Shown here: positions 26,378-39,119 of the stretch, one piece after another
Position numbering within the stretch: position 1 is the first letter of the stretch
How the letters are laid out: each line of letters begins with the position of its first letter
NCBI RefSeq assembly: GCF_003590095.1
Contig: NC_039492.1
Location: 7,068,001 to 7,132,000 of the forward strand
Direction of reading: 5' to 3'
DNA from: Trichoplusia ni
Taxonomy: Eukaryota > Arthropoda > Insecta > Lepidoptera > Noctuidae
Length of the DNA: 64,000 nt
Notes under the pieces: generated by a model
The model's input: the letters and a program-made list of their open reading frames with translations, nothing else
Database searches by the model: none
Told to the model about the DNA's origin: nothing
Translations under genes and position numbers: made by a program

Positions 26378-28639
26378 CGATAACAAATGAATGTTCAACA
26401 TGAAAACCGTTATTCTGACAATAACTTGGCTGTTTATTTTACTTGCAAGTATGTTGGTGTGACTATAATTCGAAGATGAGTTTTCTTTAACTGTTGCCGA
26501 GATATTTGTATTTGTTATCATGTGACATACTTAATCTAGAACTTAGAAGGTATGAAATTATTCTTGTTTTCGCTTTAAGTACTGCTCATGTTTATGTATT
26601 TTAGACATTTTTTTTAAAAACACTCGAGATGTCTTTTCGAATGTAGGTACGTAAAACTCTATTGTCAACTGGAGTGTAAAGCTGTTTAAGAAGAAAGAAA
26701 TACAGTTACGGCACCCCGGGCTGGGTTGGCCGAGTAGTGCAAGTCTCGCGTCGCGACCCGCGGCTACAGTCTGCCGCCACACAATAACAACGAGTCCTGC
26801 AGGTGACGACTCCTCAATAGCGCTGATTATACTCCATTCAACTACGCGCCATACTCGAACAACCTGTTCCTATTAATAATCAAAAATTCACTTTTATATT
26901 AATCAAATGTAAACCCATTCGACGCCGAACGTTAAGTTTATTATAACTCGGTTGGTGCCTTTTTTTTTGGTTTTGCTTACTTTAAATTATTATTATTAAC
27001 AAAAAGTACACGACGGGTTTACAAACAAATGTATCTGGTTCTATTATCCTACGTTTTAACATAACCATCAAGATGTATAAGTAGTAATACAATAAAGTGA
27101 TATTTAAGATATTTGGTTACACTTTAGATTTATTGAATGCAATTCTCATATCCGCTTCCGCTGCGTTGTGTCGCGCACGCGCCGCGACTCTCCCTGAGCG
27201 TTACTTCCGGAGCTCTTAACTATAACGTCTCATCATCCCCTCACAAAAAAAGGAAATAAATCAAAAGAGATTTACGTACTGACATTTCATTTTGCATTTA
27301 ATCATTAGTTACAAATAAAATTGAGCAACATTCTTGTACAACCCGACTCTACCAGGAAATAATCTAGGACAAAGTGGTTCGAAGATGTAACATTATAATG
27401 GCGGATGTTCACTATTTGTACATAGATAAATATCTTGATAACTATTAGTAATACAAAGGGACGGTATATCTTAGCTTCAAGTCAAGTCTATTCGAGCGAG
27501 TCAAGTTCCAGTCAAGTGGCAATGCGTAAGTGCGTTTGCGCCGCAGTCGACGCGCGACGTCGCGCCCGCGCACCCAGAGGAACCATCCCATTGTCTTCCA
27601 TATCATTAAGGCCATTATATTTGCTTGTTCAAGCGTGCTTTTATCGTTTGTTATTATAACTTTGATCAGTGGCTGACATCTTCATAATGATTTTCAATAA
27701 TCATTGTTTTATGATTCACAAACAATAGCTGTAATCACAATGCTAATAATAACCTCGACTCTTTTATAATTTGCTTAAACAGAATTGAAAGCAATATCGG
27801 GGTTCCTCCAGGTACGTAGGATGTAAAAAGAAAGTAGGTTACAAGAGACTTTCTATTGTTTCACTGCTCACATTAATTGATTATAATGTTTGAACTGTCT
27901 ATCAACAAGACTATCTAGTACTAATCAACTGTTATGCATCTAGCAAGTTCATGTTAGTAATGGATGCCTATACAATTGTATACATGAATAGGTCTTATTA
28001 CTTACAATAAACAAGTAATATGCAATAAGAATTCAGATGCATTTTATTGCAATCGATGTAGTTATAGGACACCGAACAACAACACAAGTTCGGTATCAAT
28101 TTTTGTAATTGATTCCAAATCATATCGCAACAAAACTCCTGACTCAGGCTTAGCAAAGAGGTCAATGACAATGTACGAGAGAGAATTATGTAACAATAAA
28201 CAACAGTTGAAGTTGTAACCAGACCCTGCATACATTGTAACTTCTATTGATCCATTCATTAATAATTTAGGTTGGAAGCCAACCTACAACTCTCTTTCAT
28301 CAGGATTAAGAATGGGAGTAATCTAGTCGTGTCTTAATATACATATGTCGTGGCCATATTGTTGAACGGTTTCAGGAAAGCTCAGCTTAAGTATTGATTT
28401 CAAGTACTTTACACTGCAATTTACATATGCCGTATATTTAATGTACGCTGAAAAATACTATTATTTATTAAATATTAATATTTCATGAAATTACCCACTC
28501 GTCATTTATTACGAGCCCAAAATATCCAGTCCTTCTCAAATCACGGATTTAAGTTCAAGACACGTCAAAGTGATTTACCTTTCTTTAGCACTTAAAATTC
28601 GAAGGCCATTAAACCGAACGAGATTTCAACGGAGACGAT

Positions 28640-28975
28640 GGCCCGTAAAAGTTTCGCAAGAGTCGGTCGTAACCCATTTTGGTTATAACTCGCCGTGACG
28701 CGCCGAGCTTTTACACGGCGAGCGAAGAAAATAGGGAGACGGGCATCGCCGAAAACAACAATGAGGTACTGTTACCATAATGACACTTTATGAGCACAAA
28801 CATCGGGCCGCAGCCGAACATGACACGGTCGCGGTCGCGATGCACGAATGTGGTCCGCGCATTGTTTCCGCATTATACCCGTACCGCCAGCAACGAGGAC
28901 GACATTGATGCCTCGCGGACAAAGGCACCCATTGCAACAGCCGACCCGCCGAGCCGCGGACCCGACCTCCATCCA
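28640..28975. promoter_or_regulatory. Candidate cis-regulatory module (GC-rich, about 335 bp)
   Basis: One of the longest GC-rich patches upstream of the gene. It combines CCGTAAA and TTTTACACGG words with repeated CGGTCGCGGTCGCG-type sequence. A 79-codon open frame crosses it but has no domain and falls apart at its AT-rich end, so it is read as noncoding. Confidence 0.3.
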
Positions 28976-29513
28976 CATTTAGATCAATTCTCTGAAATTG
29001 ATTTGATCGCTGAACTCATAATTTTCTGACTTCTGAAATGAAACGGTATAGTTAACTATATTCTTCATATACAAACTAAGGCTTGCTGCATTAAATTGGA
29101 CTATACCGACTTGTAAATTGTGCAAAAAGTCACTAAGAAATGTAACTAGTTCACATAAACATTATTCAGTTTACATGAGATATGATAATCTAGTTGTACT
29201 CATGAAAAAAATGTATTTAATAAATTATGTGGCGACCTCGTGGACAGACAATGAAGAAATTGTACAAAAAAGTTTTTGTAAGAATTCCAATAAGAAATTA
29301 CTTTACTTTAATTTTATAAGGCTCCTTTGGTGTTGTTTAATTTAGGGAAACTAGTAAATAGCAATGGTTTGTATGATACATTACGCGTGTTTAACGTGGA
29401 AATACAGAACAAGATACTTGCTTTAGAGCATTGTGTGCTTCGGACATGTATGTTTATATTTAACAATTTCTTTCGTGTAAGTGAAATGATATAATTGTGT
29501 TGCTGAGGGGTAT

Positions 29514-29556
29514 CCCAATATAATACCTACCTGGGTAGACCCAATATAATACCTAC
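29514..29556. repeat. 26-bp tandem duplication
   Basis: CCCAATATAATACCTAC at 29514-29530 recurs exactly at 29540-29556, separated by CTGGGTAGA. Confidence 0.8.
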
Positions 29557-31836
29557 TTTAGTTTGAGGAGATTGTAATGTCTTAATTGGTGGGCATGGTG
29601 AAATTACTGTAAATTCTTCGAATATTTTCCTTTACTTTTACTGTGGGTTATTGTTCAGATCCGTGGTCGCGAAACCACACAACGAAGATTTTATTATGTA
29701 AAAAATAAGTTTTGGTACCGTTCAACCTAGTTCTTGACAGCGTCTTTACGTCCGGGATGATGGAGCTGTAAATAAATACTTACACAGCCACAAAATTGGA
29801 TGATTTTACTCGTACTATATTCGTGTAAACGATTATAGCTTTAAATTGAGACATAAACTTTCTGCTTTCTTGTAACTTTCTTCATTAATGACTTTGTGGT
29901 GAAGGATCATTGTGGGTCAGCGAAATATCCTCTTAGTAATTGTGTACACGTAGTACCTATGCTAGGTAAAGTACAGTTTGATAGGGTATGAGACCACATA
30001 GTCGAGCTCGGTGGGCGGTCGATAACATGACACGTATCAACATTAGCTTACACGAGGACCGCAGCGTCGCCGCTCACCGTCCAACGCACGCAATGTTCTC
30101 TGAACAAAGTGACGTAGTGTGGCTGGCGCTATGAGCACAAGAGCGCTGGCCGTGTGGTCCTGCACTTAACGCTGTGCTCAGCAGTGAGTCCCTGCCACTA
30201 ACTAATATGACAACATGAGTATTAAATTCACTACTATATTGCAAATACCACAACTCTTGTTTTGCTCTTTTGTTTCATAAATGGCATCGGTGCACGAAAC
30301 AAACGTTAATTGCCCAAAGGAGATGGCTCTAGAACATGATCGTCCTAAACAACGTAGATTCCATAAAAACAATTCTAAAATTTATAAAATCATAAAAATA
30401 GAATATTATTGTCAAACTAGATAATTATAACGATATGCAAAAGAACATCAACATAGTGTTTGTGTGTGTTCATGTAGAGCGCGCGTGGGCCAGGTGTGCG
30501 CAACAATCTCGGCAGTTGTCGCTGCGCACGCGCACCCTCGGTGCGCTTTTAATAAATTTCAGTACCTATAAAAAAGGATCTATCAAAAGATGGCGACGCT
30601 AAATCAACCGGTGTTCGGGTGCAGCTATGCAGCGCTCGGCGGGCGCGGATCGCTCGCCCTCCGCGAACAAAACACCGTTTGTTAGGTGTGCAAACAAGTT
30701 CTGATTAAATGAAAAGGTGTCCCGGAACGGGTGTGTCCGACGTTTGCTCAAAGTAATTACATTTCATTTGATATTTGTGTTTAAATGCATACAAACTGCC
30801 GGTTCAATGGAACAGTTACCTAATTAACTTTCAGGGCCAAAAGCTCATAGAGGCTAAAATATATATGAGTGTCGTTATTGCCATATCCGTATTTAGAAGC
30901 AGTGAATTATTAATTGCACTCGTAACCTACATCTAGATCTAACCTCTATCTGCTTAACAAACAAATACATATTATTAAGTGACCCTAAGCGATCGGTTTT
31001 TCTTTTGTCAATACGGAACTATGTACACACCTTAAAGAAATTATACATGAAGTAATAATAGTGCCCCGTTTTATAGCAGATAAAAAATAACAATGTAACC
31101 GTTATTCGTCACTTACGGTTCTGTTAATCCTGTACCGAATGATCTACTTGTTCGAGCCTGCGCCGGCGCATTGGATGCAGCTGTCCCCGCGACCCCAGGT
31201 CTCCTCTGCCCCTTCGTACCGTAACACTATAAATACTATTTCGGGCTAAGAAATGCAAAAAAAATCTTTAACGGTGAGATTTTTGTAAAAAAATATCGAA
31301 TGTGGGAAACTGACTATTTCTGTTTCCCTAGATTGCAATTTTATTGTTACACGTTGTAACGGAATCAATGAATTTCATACTTAGACGAGACAAGATGCAC
31401 ATGTCAGGAGTGTGACGTCATCCTATTTAGGAGATGAACATTATTGTTCTGTTCATTTAGAGCATCTTTGTATAAGGCTCTATTCTTATAGATATCGCTA
31501 TAGTTTCTGAAATAAAAACCTTTGAGAATATATGAGAAATTAAAGTTAAATTTTGTAAAGTATTCTATTAACATGTATTTATTCTTAAAGAATAACTTGT
31601 AGTTTCTTACCGATTCTTCGCCATGAGAATTACACTTTAGAGCCGTGCATCTAAAGTCTGTAGATTATTTTAACGCTTGAAAAGCGTGCCTATTTGATAT
31701 AAAAACGTTTGAGAACATGTTTCCTTTTAAATATCTATATTGTCAGCTGAATCTGGCAGCAGCAACTGGTCGTATAGGTGACAATAGGACTGAGAAAACT
31801 GATCACTTTGTCTTGTAGTTGTAACTTTATAAAAGT

Positions 31837-32041
31837 ACTAGCCTTTCGCCCGCGTCGAGGTCGGTTATATCGCGTTTCCAAGAGAACTCTTCGAAAGTCC
31901 GAGATATAAACTATCCTATGTTCTTTCTCAAGGTCAACTCTATATCTGTACCAAATTTCATTAAAATCATTTCAGTGGTTTAGACGTGAAAGCGTAACAG
32001 ACAGACAGAGTTACTTTCGCATTTATAATATTAGTAGGGAT
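31837..32041 (+). mobile_element. RTE-like non-LTR retroelement 3' end, second family
   Basis: It opens ACTAGCCTTTCGCCCGCG. Further on it has CCAAATTTCATTAAAATC, TCAGTGGTTTAGACGTGAAA, GCGTAACAGACAGACAGAG and a terminal TTATAATATTAGTAGGGAT. The layout matches the short 3' tails of RTE-like elements seen throughout Lepidoptera. It is about 205 bp with no coding part and is related to, but distinct from, copy A at 15767. Confidence 0.75.
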
Positions 32042-35000
32042 GTAGAAACTAGAAAGGTAGTGCTACGCTAATTAAGATGTTTACAGACTTACGCTAATTA
32101 ACTTGAAGATAATCCACTTCATAAATATTTAATTATGTGCTTTAGATGCTCATGACTCAGGTGGTATATTCTAAACAATTGTAGAACGTTATTACACGTT
32201 ATATTTTTGTATTACTAAATTATGTGTTGTGTAAATAATAAATATTAATTTAACGAGTTCTGCCATCACAGTATGAAAATAATTTGTTGAACTTAAAATA
32301 ATCTCAAATTGTGAATTACTTAAATCTAACATTGATAAAAATTTACATCTTAGTTCTATTTGCATCCCAATTGTCATTAATTACAAACTATGCATGAATA
32401 TTTATTTAAATCTATAATATTAATAGGTAAAAGTTCGTTAAAGTATGTACGTACCTATACATTTGCCGATATAAATAGTTGGTATACGAGAAGGCCGTAA
32501 GTCGCTTGTCGCAGGGAATGCGCGAGGGGTGAAAGGTGGTCGGTGCGCGGTGACGCACCGGCCGCGTAGCGTGTGCCGAAATCTCAGCTGTTGCTGCGAC
32601 AGACTATACAGCGTGATGTATTTATAACATGTACTATTTTACAAACATTCCTTTAATTATTGTCAAAATACTAGTTCACTGTTCACTACATTAATTTGAG
32701 AAAATATAAATTTTCGCACAGGTAAAATTAATTTATGTAGAGTAAAATGGAAGTATTTTACATTCATAACTATCTTAATTAAAAATAAATGAGTTTTTTG
32801 TTTATTATAGTAACGACAAACGGTGGATATTTTGGAAAATAATGGAAATAATAAATTTAATACAACTATCTTAAACGTATATTATCCAATACTATCATTT
32901 ATTTTATTTTAATCCTTTTTACTTGATATTCTGATTGATCGATTTGTAGTAATTTTAATTAAATTTAATTATAAGAACTATGTGCGCCAGTCAAAACTGG
33001 AATGTAATAAATAATCATACCCACAGACGTAGAGCACCCTGTACAACGCTCAATCCATCTGTATTAAAAGTGTTTATAAAAGCGTTGAATGGCCCTGTGC
33101 GCTTTATATAGAAAACTCTACAGCTATGCCATTATTTAAAATTAAACTACTCACCTACCTGCAGGCAAAGCTGCCGGGCACAAAATGGTGTAAGGGCAGG
33201 ACAATTTTCGGTACAATTTTGAACTTTAAAGACTAATATTTATTTTTACCAAAGTCCTATGAGTACACCGATTTCAAACCATATATTAAGGATCTTAAAG
33301 TTGATCTTTGCTATACTACATGCCGCGACGTAATAACTGAAATACAGACGTCTTACTTTCAAAATGTCAGCGATGCTGCGAACGAACCTCTACTTATGAC
33401 CTTTTTGCTTTTGAGGATGCAAACAATGAATGGGGGAGACCCTAATCGTGTCGGTTATATTTCCAAAAGGCACTAGGTGTTCTTGTTTCGCTGGAGTTTA
33501 GTAGGGGTTGGTTTGGCGTTTAGGGCGTTTGATTGCGGGACGGCGGCTCCATGCAGATGTGCGATTCGGGTACAGACATGTGATTCTGCACGCGCAGCCA
33601 GCTGCTGGCATAGCTGTGCACTGATTCAATACAATGCAGGGTCGGACTCGGCTCGTGGGTGCCTACGCTTTGTATAACATTTTATGTGCAGGCAAGCTCT
33701 ACAAACAATGATACAAATCCATACAACAACAATGGTAGGTATCACTCAGGTGTGCCATGGGTCTCAGTCGTTAGTTCGTCATAATAATAATGCAGATAAT
33801 GGTTGGATATAATAGATAAAACTTTATGTCTTACTAAGACATTGCCTTTAGCAGAAAATTACGTAGATTTATGTCTTAATTAGAACTAACAGCTGTTTAA
33901 CAACCGTCAATGATCGTTCAATGAATTTATTAAAGTATTAATTTAAAACAACAAAAAATATGAAATAAAAAAAAAATAGTTAATCGGAGTCCTGCCAAAG
34001 GTTAAAAATAGTCCGTACCTATATAAAACTCATTTGTATGTAATGTATGCGAGAAATTAACCGCCAATTGTGTGACATTGAGAGCGCTGTATGGCAGTAT
34101 GGCACCACCTGCCCCGGGCGGCGCGGCGCCCCTGTCCATCGCTATTTCCGCCATACTCCTGGCGGCATAGCGCACGGCCGGGCGGCCCCTGCGCTCGTGC
34201 CGCGACCGTTACGCACGCGCCCCTGCCCCCGCGGCCGAGCACCTGGCCGCCGCGCAGCCGCCCCGACACCCGACACACATCACACTTGTTCACAACGAAC
34301 ATATCATCACACCCATGTATCTAGTTAGCATTTATTACATAATACTTCATTACCTCCATTTACGAACAACAGTTTTCAGATACCATTCCTGATGATTATA
34401 TCGCAAACAAATTAATATGAAGTAGTACTTTCAATTGAACTTATTTAGAAACTTTTGTTATTTTAATAAACGATGTAAACAAGGTGATACCAATATAGCA
34501 GATGATTAAAGGAGCAAGGCAATTTTAATTTAATAATGAGTGCTCATTAAGTACTTGTCCATTATCAATGCTATATTTATTTCAATAAAACGATGTCTAA
34601 TGTTGTTTACCATCAACCATCTTCCGCTGTTTTGTTTACGTTTCCCAGGCGTGAATGGTGATAACGTTTCATTCACAGGGACCCAAAATAATTAGTTAAT
34701 GAGTGACGATCTGTTTGTCGTTGGCACTTGGAGCCACCGCTCCCACCACTCACAGTGCCGAAAGCAAGTAATGACACGATAATGAAGAGGTATCACTTCG
34801 CCTTACCGGGTATTATTGTTGACGATCGATCGAAGTGATTAGTCACAGATTTATTAAATACAATCGAGATGTTGATGTCAATTACACGTCGATCCCTTGA
34901 CACATATGCGGGCTGAGTCACGAGGTACATTTCACCTCGCGCCGTGCTCCTCGTCATCATGATACCGATGACCAACTTGAACGTTGAACTTGCAAGCACA

Positions 35001-37274
35001 GCAGTATTTACGGTGAAATCATTCCTGATGGCCTTGCTTATTCATACGAATCGTATTCCTTTGTATTCTGAAATCTCTTTTGTGATGAAACAATTTTTAA
35101 ATCAAATTTCTCTCTTACTCTCTCTTGCTGTCTTCTTAGTAATCTTGAACTACGCCAATTCCGTATACGTATATTCCGTATTACGATACCGAATCTACAT
35201 AATTTGGTCCGCGGCTCTCGGGAGGAAAAGTAACTTTCCAACTCGTAACCCATTTTAAGAAAATTATGTCCTCAAACTCTAAAAAGTAGAACAAAAGAAA
35301 AAGTCGCTTATTATGTCGTCGTGACAATCGGCAACGTCACGGTCAAGGTTCATGTATTGTGATTTAGCACGTACCTAAGCAGACGCTGATCGGATGGTTT
35401 TTATCCGCAGCAAGAGAGAGATGCTCTGTATTAGTGCATATTAGCCGACTCGACCGGTTCATGCAGATAGCACCTTACTTTTGCGCCTGTGAACTTGTTC
35501 CTGTGAGAAAACCCAAATTGCCCAGCGAACAGTCTGACCTGTGGGAATTAACACTGGGAGCATAAAAAATATCACAAAGACTTTGTGGACTTTATGTTTC
35601 CGCGTTGGGAAGGGGTTGTAAAAATATCTTGTTTGGTTTGATACACACAAGGAAATGTTTTTGTTAACGATCTGCAATATAAACTGGTTCTCAGCCTTCC
35701 CGGTTGCCGAATATTATTATTACAATACTGATCCTAACGGATCGTGTGATTTTCGCAGTGGACATCTTGATTCTGCATCTTGAATGTTCCGGTAGTTCTC
35801 TATTGTTTGCTCTCTTTTTAATGTAAAGTAAAATGGATAATAAAAAGCTCCTGTCTCACATGAATTACACATAATGCACGTATTGCTTCTCTGATACTCT
35901 GATACTCCGATGAACACACTGTACTAATACATAAGCTCTACAAGTATCACTTCGATAAATAATTGAAGAAACTTGTCTGTACTTGTTCAAATACCTTTCG
36001 ATACATGAAAGCTGAATCAACATTACTTTTAATATAACACGCAGCTATTAAACATGTATGACTATAAATCTTCAGTTCCGATCATTTTAAAAGGCAAGTG
36101 TATGAAGTGTGTGTGAGATATGCAAATAATATTCTTGCCGTGTACTTGTAGTTAGGTGCGATAAGACTTTATTCTTATGTAACATTGGTTGAGTGGCAAA
36201 AAACTGAAAAGGAAACGATTCTTAACAGGAAGGAGGGCAAGGTCGTGAAGCCGATAGCTTAGTCCAAACAATTTATAATAACTAGTCGTGTGTCATCGCG
36301 GTTTCAAGTGACATGCCATTTTGGCTAACTAGGTCGTACTTATGCGTCTAAACTATTCCGACTACTGTTGCTTTCCGATCAGATTTCATTATCTACGAAT
36401 CCTAAATGCGACGTATCGTAAGACGCGTTCTTTGTTGCATTTCGTCGTAATTTAATATTCGTCACTACTTGCACTCAATGACTTCCTTGACGTCGCTTAC
36501 TTCACGTAGAAAACTCATATTTCTTTTCAGTACCTAAAATTACAAGCAGTCTAATGACAGGTACGCAATAAATAAAATTTATATAATTTGTGTAATATTA
36601 TCCATGCGTGTACTCGCGTGTTCTCAAACTGCTTATTCTTTTATTCCTACAATCCATTGCAAATTGCTATAGGTATTTAATTTGACATTCCTGTATTGAA
36701 ACTCACTCTGAAGTAACGGAAACTGATCATATCTCAAGCGGCTTGCGGAGATGGAAATGTTTATTTTGGTACTTACATTGAATTATGAATAACTTATATC
36801 TTATCTCAACGACAACTTGTAAAACATATCGTATTCTACCTATCTACTAGGTAAACTTCAGCCTTACAGTTGATTAATATATTTTTCGGGATATTGATAA
36901 TGTATGTAGCTATTAAGATAAGTGGGTTTTGCATGCTTATTTAAAAAAGAAAACTTTTATTTTAACTAAAATTAATAACTTTTAGAAAAGAAGGCACATC
37001 TATAGCAAAAATATACGGTGCTGGTCGTCAATTATATTATGCAGCTCTATTTGTAACGTTCATCGGTATCTATAATTTTCATAAGGCCTATAAATGGCAA
37101 ATTTTATTTGCATTTCTGATTTGGTACAAGAAACGTCGTTCAGCTGCCGCTGATGTCGTCAAGTTGAATTTACAATAGAAGGAACCGAACAAAGGTATCA
37201 GAAGCATTTCAAAAAACGACATTGGTTCAGTTCAAAGGTGCTTAACCCCAAGTTTAGTGCAAAAAATGGTTTGA
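32042..37274. other. Intergenic DNA immediately upstream of the Snail-family promoter
   Basis: GC patches at about 32495-32580, 33480-33670 and 34100-34270 stand in AT-rich DNA. E-boxes are at 33747-33752, 34106-34111 and 34240-34245. A TAATGAG/CTCATTA inverted pair with a 2-bp spacer is at 34534-34549. No gene is supported. Confidence 0.55.
34100..34270. promoter_or_regulatory. CpG-rich candidate enhancer 3.2 kb upstream of the promoter
   Basis: About 170 bp of very GC-rich sequence with two CACCTG boxes (34106-34111 and 34240-34245) and sharp AT-rich edges. Open frames in several phases on both strands overlap here, which is what GC-rich noncoding DNA gives. Confidence 0.35.
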
Positions 37275-37540
37275 TTTGCAGCGAGAGCGTTGATACCGGC
37301 GCGATGGAGAAGCTGGGCATATCGCACTGAAGGCAGCGGTTCCGGCGCGCCGGGTGCGGAGGCGCAGGTGCCGGCCGCCCCGCGCCGCGCCGCGCCGCCA
37401 TTGGCCGCGGCCCCGCGCCCTCCGCCGATTGGGTATGGCGCACGTGCGAGGCCTACCCGCCGCCACCTGGCCGCGCCGCTGACGGGGAGCGCTTTATAAG
37501 CGCGAGGCCTTCCCTCACCGCACCACTCGAGCTCAGGACG
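37275..37540 (+). promoter_or_regulatory. CpG-rich TATA promoter of the Snail-family gene
   Basis: A very GC-rich block ends in a clear TATA box, CTTTATAAG at 37492-37500. Transcription should start about 25-40 bases downstream, near 37520-37540. A TCAG-type initiator candidate (GCTCAGGAC) lies at 37531-37539, slightly further than usual. Two Snail-type E-boxes flank the proximal promoter, CAGGTG at 37365-37370 and CACCTG at 37464-37469. A CACGTG box sits at about 37440. The E-boxes could allow autoregulation or bHLH input (inference). Confidence 0.75.
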
Positions 37541-37707
37541 CCGACGAGTGCACGTACACCTCTGTCGCGCCCCGAACACTACGCCGTCTACGCGACTACG
37601 ACGACAACTTGTGATGTTTGGACTGTTACGATTATAGTGATTTTGTGAAACGTTTTATAAACATATTTTTGAAGAACTCTATTAAGTGTTAGTGAATATT
37701 GTGCAAG
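37535..37707 (+). other. 5' untranslated region of the Snail-family gene
   Basis: A leader of about 170-185 nt between the inferred start site and the ATG at 37708. It is GC-rich at first and becomes AT-rich after about 37620. The exact 5' end is not determined from sequence. Confidence 0.55.
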
Positions 37708-39119
37708 ATGCTCGTGGAGGACTCACAGACCACTCGGGCTTTGATGACGAAGAAGTACGCACATTGTCCGCTGAAGAAGCGGCCAGTGCTGGTGCGGGAG
37801 GAGCGGCCGGCGACACCGCCCACTACGCCGCCTCACCCCGCCCACCTGGCCACGCGACTTTACTACGATTATCACTGTAAGTATCGTGTTTATGTGATTA
37901 CTATTTTTTTAAAATCATCTTGATTCATTCGCAAAAATGTTGAAACATTTGTATTGGATAAAATGCCCTTTCTCTAAAATTTTAAACCCAAAGCTTTGAT
38001 ACAAGTTTAACAAATATATTTCTTGCATAATAAAAATGAGACTTCAGTAATTTTACACATTATAATAAATACAAGATTGTTTAGTGAATAACTTAATTTA
38101 AATAGTCGGAATATAGCTATAGAACTATAACTAATCTTTGTTTAATATTGTCTACAGGTGACACGGAAAATGATGAACCAGAAAATCTTAGTACTAAACC
38201 CGAAGACCTATCAAAAACTGGCAACTACCCAAGCAAGGCTTCATCACCCGTTTCAACTGCAGCAGTTAAGATGGAACCTCGCGAATGGCCTCAACAGCAA
38301 TTGGAGTATTTGGCCGCATGTCGTACACGACTGGAGCCCGCTCCCGCAGAGCTCGCGCGCCCCACACCACAGTACGCCTACTTGCCGACGTTGTACGCTC
38401 CTTACCCGCTGGAGGAGCTGTACCCGGCAGCGCCTTCATTGTCACCACCTGCGCACCCGCAACTCTATGCGCACTACTCGCCTGCTTCACCACCGTCCTC
38501 CGTCTCGCCGCCACCTTGCCCTGAAGACTTACGCTCACCTGGATCAGTCTCCTCTGATTCAGGAATATCTGTATCGGCTCCGCGACGACCTCGTTACCAG
38601 TGCCCCGATTGCGCAAAGTCCTACTCAACATATTCTGGTCTCTCAAAACACCAACAATACCACTGTGCCGCGGCTGAAGGAAGCCTGGCACGGAAATCTT
38701 TCAGCTGCAAGTACTGCGCTAAGGTTTACACTTCGCTGGGAGCACTCAAGATGCACATTCGTACTCACACATTGCCGTGCAAGTGCCATCTCTGCGGCAA
38801 GGCGTTCTCGCGGCCATGGCTGCTGCAGGGACACATCCGCACTCACACCGGAGAGAAACCATTCTCCTGCCATCATTGTCGCCGCGCTTTCGCAGACCGG
38901 TCGAATTTGCGCGCTCATCTTCAAACCCATTCAGACGTAAAGAAGTACTCGTGCTCAGGGTGCGGGAAGACGTTCTCGCGCATGTCCCTGCTGAGCAAGC
39001 ACCTGGAGGGCGGGTGCGGCGTGCCCGGCGCGGCGCCCTACGAGTACCGGCCCGAGGCGCTGCCCGCGCCGCACTCGCACCAGCCGCTGCCGCCGCCCGC
39101 TCCTGTGCACGCCTATTGA
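37708..39119 (+). CDS. Snail-family C2H2 zinc-finger transcription factor (snail/escargot/worniu type), two exons
   Basis: Spliced CDS: exon 1 37708-37876, exon 2 38158-39119, 376 residues. It should be a nuclear, sequence-specific repressor binding CAGGTG E-boxes. Seen: five zinc fingers at about residues 203-226, 238-260, 266-286, 292-314 and 320-343, the last of C2HC form. Finger 3 and its linkers carry the family signatures LPCKCHLCGKAFSRPW and RTHTGEKPF, and finger 4 has FADRSNLRAHLQTH. Exon 1 carries KKYAHCPLKKRPV (about 15-27), resembling the conserved N-terminal box of insect Snail proteins. There is no vertebrate SNAG motif. PENLS (64-68) and PEDLS (71-75) fit the PxDLS-type CtBP dock. 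Residues 75-200 are Pro/Ser/Tyr-rich, and the C-terminal tail is proline-rich. The first ATG after the promoter has a good context (caagATG). The intron has GTAAGT and CTACAG borders in phase 1 and joins the frames cleanly. Finger 1 (YQCPDCAKSYSTYSGLSKH) resembles escargot/worniu more than Drosophila snail, so the paralogue is left open. Confidence 0.95.
37877..38157 (+). other. Intron of the Snail-family gene
   Basis: This 281-bp AT-rich intron begins GTAAGT and ends TTGTCTACAG. It interrupts a cysteine codon (residue 57) after its first base. It separates the N-terminal KCPLKKRP-like box from the CtBP-dock and zinc-finger exon. Reading through it gives stop codons soon after the donor, so it is needed to join the two coding parts. 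Confidence 0.9.

Larger units (their letters stand above)
16020..31836. other. Long intergenic desert upstream of the Snail-family gene
   Basis: No supported gene in nearly 16 kb. GC/CpG islands recur at about 16225-16300, 16860-16935, 18085-18150, 19600-19700, 20640-20790, 21480-21560, 21870-21990, 23240-23395, 24240-24310, 24690-24860, 25540-25740, 26700-26770, 27150-27220, 27515-27590, 28640-28975, 30055-30185 and 30475-30675. Between them the DNA is AT-rich. E-boxes inside or beside these patches include 19372-19377, 23374-23379, 26800-26805 and 30491-30496. An NRF1-type palindrome, GCGCATGCGC, is at 20200-20209. Confidence 0.55.

Noticed and set aside
34047..34328. Frames of about 80-90 codons on both strands
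   Set aside because: Compositional open frames in the 34.1-34.3 kb CpG island. Low-complexity Pro/Arg/Ala.
37232..37579. Long minus-strand open frames through the promoter
   Set aside because: They are Arg/Ala/Gly-rich products of CpG-rich promoter DNA. Several phases are open at once on both strands.
38158..38940. A 260-residue open frame overlapping the zinc-finger exon in another phase
   Set aside because: It is the shadow of the real frame. It has no domain, while the true frame encodes five conserved fingers.
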